Positions 54,480-64,000 of a stretch of DNA of 64,000 nt are shown here, piece after piece. The translations under genes were made by a program, and so were the position numbers. Numbering within the stretch: the stretch's first letter is position 1; every line of letters starts with the position of its first letter. This stretch comes from Pseudocercospora fijiensis CIRAD86 (lineage: Eukaryota > Ascomycota > Dothideomycetes > Mycosphaerellales > Mycosphaerellaceae): positions 504,788-568,787 of the forward strand of contig NW_006921546.1 in NCBI RefSeq assembly GCF_000340215.1, given 5' to 3'. Below the pieces are notes generated by a model that had not been told where the DNA came from, made no database searches, and saw only the letters and a program-made list of their open reading frames with translations.

Positions 54480-54960
54480 GCCGATCGTACGCCAGCAGTC
54501 AAAGCAGCTCAACTCCACGCCAGCCAACATCAAGTCAAACTAGGTGAAAAGCTCAGCATCCACACCACACCTGCTGATCCCAACTCGTACTAGACATAAC
54601 GCCAAGCGCCGATCGTACGCTAGCAGCCAAATTTCAACTTCACGCAAGCGCTCAACTCGCTTGGACCAAGCGAACACCCCATACCTACACCTGCATCCAA
54701 CTCATACTCGATGGAACGCTAAGCGCAAAACGAATGCTAGCAGCCAAAGCTCACCTCTACGCTAGCATCAAGTCAAACTACATCAAACCAGGTGAAAGGC
54801 TCAGTTGCATGCGGGCAACTACTCAAGCCAGGCGAGAACCGCAAGCGCCGACGATTGAATGCCAGCATCTAAAGCTCTGCTCCACGCCAACACTCAGCTT
54901 AGCTTCAACCACATCCACACCTGCATCCAAGTCATACTAGATAGAACGATCACTCGATCT
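54480..54960 (+). repeat. Degenerate tandem repeat field 3, about 115-125 bp units
   Basis: GCCAGCAGTCAAAGC-GCTCAACTCCACGCCAGC-like starts recur near 54,489, 54,618, 54,733 and 54,859. Each unit ends with a CACCTGCATCCAA-TCATACTAGA-like phrase or a variant. Very CA-rich on the plus strand; no gene is supported. Confidence 0.6.
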
Positions 54961-55639
54961 GCCAGGAACTCTTATCCCACATTCCGGCCGAATTGTGAAA
55001 CGAACGCGAACGAGCAATCAATCATGCCAAGAATACGAGACGGCATTCTGGCTGAATCGTGAGCTGACTAGGCAAACCAGACACTTCTCATCCGAACAGA
55101 AGTCTGGCATCCAACACATACTAGACGGAATACCAGTGAAACGAGATAGGAAGTTCCGAAACGAAATGCGAACGAGCAATCCACCATACCAGGAATCCGA
55201 GACGACACACTCTCTCTAGCTGAATTGTAAACTAGACGAGGGGAAGCGGCAAGTTCAGATCTCGTGACAATTCTCATCCTGCGAGAGATTTCACCCGACC
55301 AAGTTAATAACGTTCAAGTAGACGAAAAGCCGTTGACTCGGCGCGGAGGTATACCGCAAAACGATACAACTCCAACGCGAGGCGTTACCCAAGCTCTATC
55401 TACCTTTGCCACAAACTAGCACGTACCTAGAACCAAAAAAAACCCCATAATCCCAAATCCTCTCGCATTCTCGCATTCTCTTATTCTCAATTCTCACCTA
55501 CAACCTCCCTCTGCCTCCCCCAAGCACGCATTCAACTCCCCGGCAACGCAAGCCGATTCGTGCGCCGTTGGAACATCATCACGCCGAGCGAAAGCTTCCG
55601 ACATGGCATCGACTTTGGAGCTGACAGTGGCGACGTTGT

Positions 55640-57402
55640 AGCTGCCTTACTAAAGAGATTCGAGGAGGGTGTCGTAAGATTTAAGGCCTTAGGAGAGGGA
55701 GAGAGTAGCGCTTGTTAAGGTTGATAGCGGAGGAGTAGGTAGAGAGGGAGGTAGTGAAAGCCTTAATGCCTTGGCCTAAGGATTGCGTTGCTTTCTTGTT
55801 AAGGGCGATAGCGGAGGAGTAGGTAGAGAGGGAGGTGGTAAAAGCCTTAAAGCCTTGGCCCAAGGATTGCGTTGCTTTCCTGTTAAGGGCGATAGCGGAG
55901 GAGTGGGCGGAGAGGAATTTAGAGAAGTTTTCGATGCCTTAAGCCAAGGATTGGGTAGCTTTCTTGTTGAGGTTGATAGCGGAGGAGTGGGTGGAGAGGA
56001 ATTTGGAGAAGTCCTTGGTGCCTTGAGCCAAGGATGGCGTGGCTTTCTTGCTGAGGTCGATGGCGGAGGAGTGGGCGGAGAGGCACTTGGAGAAGTTCTT
56101 GTTGCCTTCGGCCCAAGGATTGCGTAACTTTCTTGTTGAGTTCGATGGCGGAGTCGTGCTTGGAGAGGGATTTGGTGGAGTCCTGGAGAATCTAGTCGCG
56201 GTCCTGGACGCCCTTGGCCAAGTAGAGAGGATAGCAAGCTTGTTTTGGTTGATGTTCTTAGTCAAGGATTGTATGGCCCGCTCACTATCGGTGATGTATT
56301 TCTCCCGAGTCTGGTCACGGTCTGTGATGTCTTTTGCCAGGGCCAGAGATGCCACCTGGTTCTGATCAATCGACTTCTGCTGACCGAGAATGTGATCGTT
56401 ACGAATGGATGAGTTACGAGCAAGGGAGGTTGTGACATCCTTCATGCGATCCATGGCCTTCCCATAAGAATTGAGCTTAGCGGACTGCTGTGCTAAGTGC
56501 AGGTCAATACCTGACGTCTTCTCGGCGAGGCGCTTGAAGTTGGCAACGAGATTGCCGACAGATTTCTTGGCATCAGACTTGATCGTGTAGATTTCGTAGG
56601 TATTGTGAGCAATGTCACAGCACTAGTTATGCAGACGAGACTCATGGGTATGGAGGCGGCTGCTGCGGGTGTTGAGGCGAGATTCGGAAGTGTTGAGGCG
56701 GCGGTTCTGGGTGTTCAGGCGAGACTCGTGGGTGTTGAGGCGGCTGCCATTAGTCTCAAGGGTGTTGTCGTGACGGCTCTCGTGGGTGATGAGGCGGCTA
56801 CTATAGGCGTCGAGAATGCCGTCGTGACCGTCAAGGCGGATTTCATAAGTGTCGACGTGATGGGGACCAGAGCTGGAGGTGTTTAATGCTGTCGTAGAGG
56901 TAAAGTCTCAACCGGTGTGGTAGAACGCATCTCAGAGCGTTGCAAAACTAGGGTGCGCGGCAATACCTGGATAGGCGAGCCCGAGATGGTCCAACCAGCT
57001 TCCGGAAATGAGGCTTCAAAGGCGCCAGTAGCTGCAAGAGTTGAGATGGAGGCATTGACTATGTTTGTCCACCCTATTGTACGACCATTGACATTGGTCT
57101 TGACTGAGCGGACGGAGGGACCAGCAAGTCCGAACATGTCAATGGTGGCAGCAATACGCTTTGCAATGTCGCTCTAGACTTGAGGGCCATAGCAGGTTGG
57201 AATGTTCAGCTGATTGAGAAAGGCAGCGAGAACATGCGCAGGCGTAGGTGCGATAATCAGCAGCTGTGTTGATCACAAAAGGCTTGGAAGCAGGGTCGTT
57301 GTACGAGAGCTTGGATGGACAGCCCAGATCCGCATCAACCGGGCCGGAGTAGAAGCCGAGCTTCATGGCAAGACTGTCAGCAAGAGAAGAACCGCAAGAC
57401 AC
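55640..57402 (-). pseudogene. Decayed family C coiled-coil protein gene
   Basis: Read on the minus strand, 57,402-56,890 aligns by eye with the N-terminal domain of the intact family C protein: MKLGFYSGPVDADLGCPSKLSY, IPTCYGPQV, RTIGWTNIVNAS, EAGWTISGSP. A one-base shift is needed near 57,245. The Trp of the intact protein (GPHIW) is a TAG here (57,174-57,176). The repeat part follows with NTHESRLNT-type units (56,880-56,640), another TAG in HN-stop-C near 56,625, and helical sequence. It ends in five to six 84-bp units (SAI-LNKKATQSL). The decay includes both indels and TAG stops. Confidence 0.65.
55700..56125 (-). repeat. 84-bp coding tandem repeat in the family C relic
   Basis: The 28-codon unit KKATQSLGQGIKAFTTSLS-YSSAI-LN is repeated about five times. 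The plus-strand landmark GATAGCGGAGGAGTAGG/GGG recurs every 84 bp (for example near 55,804 and 55,888). The upstream copies are most alike. Confidence 0.7.
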
Positions 57403-58800
57403 ATATTCAATCCACTTCCAAGGTTCGCCTGGCAGAGTTGAAGTCAGCTGTCAGCAGTCAGCAGTGAGCAGCCAGCAGCAAGGCCGCCTGAATGTGGGCG
57501 AGACGAGAGAAATACATACTCGGAGAAGTGATTCTTGCTGAATGATGGGTAGTGGTAAGCAGGCGTGGTATGTAAGAGCGAGTGAGCTGGGTGGAAAAGA
57601 AGGAACGAAAGAGGAGGCTCGATACGAGAGAGAGGAAGTTGATGAACGAATCCACACAGAGGAGTTGTTGTTGAGAGGAAGTTGAAATGAACAGATCTGA
57701 TCAACACAGAAGAGTTGTTGCTGAGAGGAGGTTGATATGAACAGATCAATGTAGAAGAGTTGTTGCCGGACCTTTGGTATCCAGGATGACGTCTATTTGC
57801 CTGGCTCGAGAGCTCGATGCTGATGGGTTGCCAATCACATCTCTGGCCAAGTCTGTAATGAGCTAATGAGAAGGCCTTCCTGTTGAAGACTGCAAATGGG
57901 AGTGATGAAAGCAATACCGAGTTGGCGTTGAAGGACAGGGCGACGAGATGGTGCGGAGATTGGTTTGAGGAGACGGCATGGTGGACATGAAGCAGCGAGC
58001 GCTAGTGAGGTGTTGCGGAAGAGTTGGCAAATGAGTGAATGAATGAAGAGTAGAAGATGCGATGGGAGGATGAGGATGATGATCGAGGAAGAGGAAGGGT
58101 GACGTGAGGCTGGAGATGATGAACTCCGCTCTCACCCCCGGGAACCAGCGGGGCTTGTGGGGCGCACGTACAAAGTCAATCTGGCAGGACCCTGCAGGGT
58201 CCATCTCAACCTCCAAAATACAACGACGGCTTGCAAGCAGACGGCGACGGCGACGGCGACGGCGACGGAGATGATCTCCACCGAGCACCACACTCAGCTG
58301 CGATCATTCTGGGCGCGACGCTATCCGACAACGCGGCGCGACGCTATCCGACAACGCGGCGCGACACACGATACCAGCGCGATGCGTAGCGAAATAGCGA
58401 GGCTATCTCCTCCTCCTCCTCCCCAAAGCCAAGCATACACTCATCACATGTGAAGATGATTGAGGCGAAAGCAGTAGCAAGAGCAACTCTACATCTATAC
58501 CAGCATTACTACCTTAGTAGAATCCGCTTTCGTATGCCGATTCTTCATATCCAATTCAAACGTTCTACCTACGCATCTAACAACACGCGAGCGTATGCCT
58601 TCGACACACGAAACCGACCAAACAACCCAAACATCACATCACGCCGATATAGCGCGTATCTTGCGTAAAAAGGAGTATTCCTCTTTTTTCATTCCCGCTT
58701 TCCATTACGAACTTTCCACTCCTGCAGAATTGATAACTTATCTCTAAGTCATCGATTAAATCAAGCATACTTCTCACCCACATTCCACATCCCTCTACAT
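57403..58800. other. Intergenic, short repeats only
   Basis: No gene is supported. Visible structures: a GAGAGGA-GTTGA-ATGAAC phrase two to three times at 57,620-57,750 (about 55 bp apart), a GACGGCGACGGC hexamer run at 58,239-58,265, and two direct copies of GCGCGACGCTATCCGACAAC around 58,314 and 58,337. Confidence 0.5.
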
Positions 58801-58819
58801 TCCAATACACTTCCACTCT

Positions 58820-59539
58820 CGACATAGCTCCACCCGTTCTCGACTACAAAGCCGCCAAGCCCATCATCTATTCTTTGAAGAACTCAAACTGTCCTTTCCT
58901 GTACATCTGACGTCAACCGAATTCAGCACTCTCCACAGGCTCAATTCTGCCGACGACGAAGCCCAAGAGCTGTACCACAAGAAACGTCTCCTCGCCTGGA
59001 TTCTTCGCAAATACTAAGTCTTCAAACACCCCTATCAAAACATGCAGACCAAGGCTTTGCTGGAAGACTCTATGCATCACGTCTCGAGCCTGACCACCGA
59101 GGCTATAGCTCAGCGACCATCCCGATTTCGTAGCAGGACGAGATTGCCAGTATCTTGGATTCTAGAACCACAAGCGCTTTCCGCTTGCAGAACCTCGCTC
59201 AATGGCAAAACGATAATGCGACTACTTAGGAGCCCGCACATCTCACCATCAAGCACGCTCCCGCTCTTGTTGCCGACCTTCATTATCGTCACCCAGATGC
59301 GGACAAGACTAGGAGCCGCCGTTAGCAGGACCTTGCTCACGACCACCATCACGCCGACCACGGTACTACTGCCGAATCAGATAACGACAGTGATACTCAG
59401 AGTATCGCAAACTGGCCCGATCACCCCCGAAGAAGAAGCTACCAACCCCACATATCCAAATTTATCACTACTCCTCCTCCTCCACAATACTAAAAAAAGC
59501 CATCTTGCAATCTGCCGACGTACACGAGAAAGATCATAA
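58820..59539 (+). pseudogene. Relic of an unknown gene with one in-frame TAA
   Basis: A frame open from about 58,820 reads coding-like: LFFEELKLSFPVHLTS, LHRLNSADDEAQELYHKK, LLAWILRKY, then TAA at 59,015-59,017, then VFKHPYQNMQTKALLEDSMHH and so on to 59,539. CAA-to-TAA would explain the stop. Another frame upstream (LDYKAAKPIIYS) suggests an earlier frameshift. No domain recognised. Confidence 0.35.
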
Positions 59540-60552
59540 CTAACAACCACCACAATCGGACCTTGACCTGATAAGCGTGTACAAAAAAAATTCCCTCCTA
59601 CTCCTCTCCAATCTCAACTAACTTCCGACATTCAATCCATCTCCTCCCCCACCTATTCCCCCACCCCCAAGAATCCTACCAACCAGTCCTCACTCACGCC
59701 GCGAAGGGACCTGGTGCTTGCTTTGCTTTGCTGTAATAAGGTCGGTGTCGAAACTGCGGGTGGTTCGAAGGTATTTGAACTGAAGTACTGCAGTTGTATC
59801 TGCAGGTAGATGCGTATAAAACTTGAAGAGGATTTGGGGATTTTTGCTGCTAGAGTCAGCCCGCTCGTTTCAGAAATGCCATTTCAATTTTTGACTTGTA
59901 TTCTCGCCCCTTCGTAGCTGCCGCTCGACCTTGGCACTGATTCCTCGCACAGCTACGGTTTGGGATTGAAGCTGTTATAGCGCCTCCACTACTTCATGCT
60001 ACGCCATCGTGATAGATTGAATCTTTCCCGCATCTTCGACAAGTAGTTGTGCTTATACTTGCTTGGAGAGTTCGTCCATGTCCTGCTTGACATCGACCAT
60101 CCTTCGGAGGAGCAAGCCGGACTCGCCTGAGTTGGTGGGCCCACAGAAGTGCGGTAAGCTCTGCCGGTTCTGGAGGCTTGAGTACCATAGTGGCAGGTGT
60201 GGTAGGAAGTTGTCGTTGGTTTTGTATGAGCGAGGTTACAGGTCATCTCGGCTCACAGTTGTGCTGATTAACCTCATATTCCAGCTGAGACATGCTGGAG
60301 CAAAGTGTGGGGAGTGACATGCGGGCAAACCTGGGTTTTCTGTCAGAGGAACTCTTGGAATAAGATAGCGGATGACACATGAACGCTGCATTCCTCTTAC
60401 CGATCATCTCCGGCCTCGGTGGTAAGGACAAACAGGTCCAAGCACCATCTCCTAACACACCTATGCCCGTTTACGTTGCCAAGACGTAGAGTGGGTGTCA
60501 TGACCAAGCCCATCTTTGGCTGGTGCGCTGGAGTCGTTGCGGATCACTTTCA

Positions 60553-61011
60553 TCAACGCCCATGATTCCCTCGCCTATGCCTGTGAGCCCTCCCACTCCG
60601 GGCTTCGCTCAGTGGTGAGATGCGAAATGTAAGCCACCCGGCCCCAGCAACAACAAGACCAGCGCCAAGCATGGCCACCACAGAGATGCACGCATGCACA
60701 AGCAAAACGTACCACGATCACACCCCAACAGCAAACACGATGCCAAGAAGCCCGATTATGAAAGTTGCGATCCCAGCTGCGAAAATCTGAGCCAGAAGTC
60801 TGAGCAGAGCTCTCCGATCAATCGTCGTAATGGCGCCTCCTCTTTTGCTTGGCCGTCTACTCCAATCCTTTCCCTCTCCTGTGCTCGTGATGACTGCCGC
60901 ACTGCAAGTGTCATGCCAATCCATCCCAGCTTGAGCAATCCAATAGAGCAGTGCCCCAGGTCCGAGCAAAGCGGTGCATGTCACAGGCGTTGCTGCAACA
61001 ATGAAGTACAT
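60553..61011 (-). pseudogene. Three-TM membrane protein gene interrupted by a single TGA
   Basis: From the ATG at 61011 a frame of 153 codons runs to a TGA at 60,553. It is interrupted only by a TGA at 60,718-60,720, where a CGA (Arg) codon could have been lost by one C-to-T change. Hydrophobic segments: YFIVAATPVTCTALLGPGAL (1), LLAQIFAAGIATFIIGLLG (2), and after the stop WYVLLVHACISVVAMLGAGL (3, extended). A Lys/Arg-rich loop lies between 1 and 2 and a basic tail ends the protein. The reading frame and membrane pattern continue perfectly across the TGA, so it is a single-mutation pseudogene or, less likely, a truncated two-TM protein. Function unknown. Confidence 0.55.
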
Positions 61012-63560
61012 GTGGTTTCTCTATTTCGAACTTGTCGTCGGCGCTTGCCGGGGAAACCTTTGGTCAGTCTGAGTGCTTCGGTTGCGGAGATGGACTTGGT
61101 CCGCGGAGGTTTGAGGTGTGATGTCGGAACGTGGAGGTATATATTAGAGGAGGTCAGATAGGCTTGTTTTTGTCAGTTGTTCATGTTGGTAGTCACTGAT
61201 CAGCCGCCCACATTCCATGTTGTGAGAATGAATGTGAAGGAAGAGAGAACACTGCTTTGTGGTTGGCGTTACCATCATCATTCTCGAAGATGAAGGGTAT
61301 CTCAATGATTGATGATATAGAATGCATGGTATCATGTTCCACTCGTTCCAAACACCCAGGAGAAGCACGTCGCCGGACTTTGCGCTGCAAATGTGGCTGC
61401 TGCATCCATCCCATCTCATCACTATCCGTACTACCATGGTGGTGAGCACATCCTTCTCCTAGTTCAGCCCCGTCTTGAGTCTACCGACACAACAAACGTC
61501 ACAGGTATCAATGCTATGTCGTACTCAGAGGCAGCAGGGTGCCGCATTCTCGCGAGAGAGATCGAGGGGCGCGGCGGAGCGCAGTAGGCAAGGCGGAGCG
61601 GACGACGGAGTGGAAGAAAGCATCTGCTCCTGATTCAGTGTGAAGGTCGACGGGGGATAGCACACGATGCGGCGCAAGGTAAAGGCGACGCAGAATTCAT
61701 AGTGCATGAAGCGAAAGTGCTAGGATGGGATGGATCGAAGCAGAAGGGTGAAGCGTCATTAGTAAGCAAAGTCTGCATTGCACCACGCGCCTCAACTCCT
61801 AAAGCTCAACTTCCCCTTATCCACATGCACTACACCCGGTTGAATGCCTTCACGGCGGCGCACATGCAAGGCTCCGAGGGTGATGGCGGATTTCGCGGCG
61901 ATGCACACCAGTGTTTATACAGCAGTCATCCCAAGCGAACGCCTGTGAAAAACACTCAAAGCCCGTTCCTCTCAGTCTCTCATTCTAAGGCCCATCAACA
62001 CAATCGCGGATCTGAACTCGCCAGCTGACGATATTCCGCCAATGTCTTGTATCTCCAGACCGGCCGAACCTGCTCAGAACGCGATCTGCTCAGAACGGAA
62101 AGACATTGTTTCGGGATCCGTCCGAAGCGCAATGACTACCGCCAGCTCCTTAGCGTAGAGAATAGGTCAAACCGCATCATTCCATCCAACAGGTCTTCTG
62201 GCAAGCAAGGAGCACTCAACAAGAAGTATGAGATGCGGCAGTGCCAGCACAGTTCAGGTGAGTTCGCCCGTGCGAGTGATGCAGCTTGCCTAGGTGTCTA
62301 AGACTCATTGCTGCATCCAAGCACCCTTGGCGGAGACATTGTGAATGCCTATTGTGTCGATATCCGCTGGACTGTGGGAGATGGGAAACATGATCAGCTT
62401 AGGCAGAGAATCTTGGAGCTTGCCTATGGCGTGGCATGCGGCACCCACAAGAAAGCGAGCTGCACGACACTACATCGATTTAAGTGATACATCGACGACA
62501 TCGTGATCCTTCACCTGTTCCGCTTGAACCTTGAGTCCAACTTGGGCCCATCTTCGCTGCTACAGCTATCAATCCCGAGCCAGTACGATCCGTAGCCAGG
62601 TGCGAACACCGCATCGTTCGACTCTGGCGCATATCAACCATTCGATGATCAAGGACTGAAGCACAGATTGAAAGTAGTGTAGGTTCGGTGGCTGTGGTTG
62701 AGGAAGGAGGAAGCTAGATAGAGGAGGAAATGCTGTAGAGAGTTGCAGAGCAAGGGGAGATAGCAGAAGAAGGAGACGAATTGGCATACTCTGACCAAAC
62801 ATGCGCCATCCAACCCTGTCAAAGATGGAGACAACCCACGACACCTTTGCCGAAGCAGATCGGTATGATTTTGGACGCTCTTGGAGGTGCCCCAACCGAG
62901 AATGAGACAGCATACAAGACATTGTATGTATCTGGTGCCGCCGAGCAGACCTTTCCCGATCTGCGCAAAACTTTTGCCGTATTGTCTGTGTCTTCTTAAG
63001 AATCGAGCGCACAATCAAATGTTGCTTTCGAGAAAGCAAGTGTATTTGATGCTAGTGCTGACAGTGCCAGATGTCTTGAGACCTTGAGGTCGTATTTATG
63101 CACGTCCTTGCTCATCAAGCCGTGCTGTGGCCTTCGTCTCGTGGTATTGGGTGGTATGGCGGGTTTGTCAGTCTTCTGTTGGTGCTATTCTCGGCCATGC
63201 TCCGTGTATATCGCTATGGGCCATAACAATCGAGACTGATGGCGGTCGTCCCAGCGCTTGGTGAAGTGTGCGACAGCGTGTAGGCCAATGATTCCCTTAC
63301 CACATTAGAACCGAGCGAGCAAAGGTTGGAGTCGTGAGCTTTGCTGAGTCAGCAAATCCGAAAGTCAAACCCCTTCTCACGATTCATCACGAAACGACAT
63401 GGCACTGTACCTCCTGACATGCAGAGCTCAATTTTTCATCGACCTACCGCGACACATGCGCCCAGAAGCGAAATCTCGGACCCATGCGCCACGACATAGA
63501 TCGGTCCCACGTTTCGCGAACCGTCATAAGGCTGCAGGAAGCCAGGCCTCGTCTTCATCT
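61012..63560. other. Mostly anonymous DNA with short ORFs
   Basis: No ORF here is convincing. A plus-strand stretch at 62,781-62,999 (72 codons, ETAYKTLYVSGAAEQTF) and opposing minus-strand ORFs at 62,569-63,039 are the best but neither shows a domain or a paralogue. No repeats stand out. Confidence 0.35.
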
Positions 63561-64000
63561 TCACGTTGCCCGGCGAAAACAAGTTGAAACTTGGTCCACG
63601 CTGCCAGTCTGAAGAACCACTCGCTTCTGTTCATCAAACTCTGAGAACTGGTAGACGTACTTCTCTGCAAAGGCGCTGCCGTGAGAGAATCTCAACGCAT
63701 GGTCAAGCAAATGCTCGGCCTTCAGGATTCTCTTTGTCAAGAGTCTGAGGCTGTTCTACGATGAAGAAGAATCTACGGCATACCTGGCTTTCGCTCTGCT
63801 TTCTTTGGCCAGCACCGCAGGACTAAGACCAAGAAGGCGAACCGCCGAACTAGTAGCGCCTGCGGCATCTAGAAAGAATCTAACCTCTACCCCGTTTCTG
63901 CGCAGACACAATACTGCTATCTTGTCCGCATTGGCAGTGGTTGAAGGCGACTCGACCTGATCGTGAATGATGCTAGCAATCTCTCTTCGTAAAGCATCAT
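63561..64000 (-). pseudogene. Partial gene entering from the right edge, with one in-frame TAG
   Basis: A minus frame is open from the window edge (codon at 63,998) for 80 codons with strong coding character (EIASIIHDQV, ADKIAVLCLRRNGVEVRFFL, SAVRLLGLSPAVLAKE). It meets TAG at 63,756-63,758 and resumes in the same frame (LTKRILKAEHLLDHALRFSHG, EKYVYQFSEFDEQK) to a TGA at 63,561. A 28-bp GTATGC...CGTAG segment before the TAG looks like an intron but is too short. The gene begins beyond the window. Function unknown. It may be a real gene ending at the TAG or a pseudogene. Confidence 0.45.

Noticed and set aside
1..64000. tRNA or rRNA genes
   Set aside because: None recognised by eye on either strand. 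A covariance-model scan would be decisive.

Overview
The window looks like nuclear DNA of a filamentous ascomycete, most likely Dothideomycetes (placement is an inference from style, not from a marker gene). The genes are short, with 50-115 bp GT-AG introns and CTGAC/CTGAT branch motifs. A C-to-T, RIP-like decay affects one large repeat. I recognise no housekeeping gene, tRNA or rRNA in 64 kb. Nearly every gene is hypothetical and several belong to small local paralogue sets, which suggests a lineage-specific, accessory or subtelomeric compartment.

Layout. 0-3 kb: sparse, with one coding-like relic. 3-18.7 kb: a small nuclear-type protein, a helix-turn-helix/coiled-coil gene, a multi-pass membrane gene, a two-intron small gene (family A), a spliced membrane gene (family B), a 154-bp tandem repeat block, a multi-exon Ser/Pro-rich gene and a RING protein with three SUMO-interaction-like motifs. 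19-24.7 kb: mostly degenerate DNA with 12-bp, 82-bp and 115-bp tandem repeats. 24.7-34.1 kb: the second family A gene, a single-pass membrane protein, a large coiled-coil protein (family C), and a divergent pair of coiled-coil and disordered proteins. 35.2-39.0 kb: a decayed family B copy and a repeat-rich Pro/Ser gene with frame breaks.

39,044-50,372 is one 11.3-kb DNA transposon. It has 16-bp terminal inverted repeats (15/16 match), extra subterminal inverted motifs and a perfect 6-bp target-site duplication (CTCGGG). It carries two heavily mutated but frame-preserved genes: a DUF6589-like protein on the plus strand and a RecQ-like (telomere-linked-helicase type) helicase on the minus strand. 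Almost all in-frame stops are TAG, and the DUF6589-like core contains no TGG codon at all.

50.4-57.4 kb: a broken coiled-coil gene abutting the element, a long field of degenerate 95-200 bp tandem repeats, and a decayed family C copy. 58-64 kb: gene relics, including a three-TM protein cut by one TGA, and a gene running off the right edge.

Themes: intact/decayed paralogue pairs (B, C, possibly the coiled-coil genes), many long-unit minisatellites, and one structurally complete but mutationally silenced element whose proteins are not a classical transposase.
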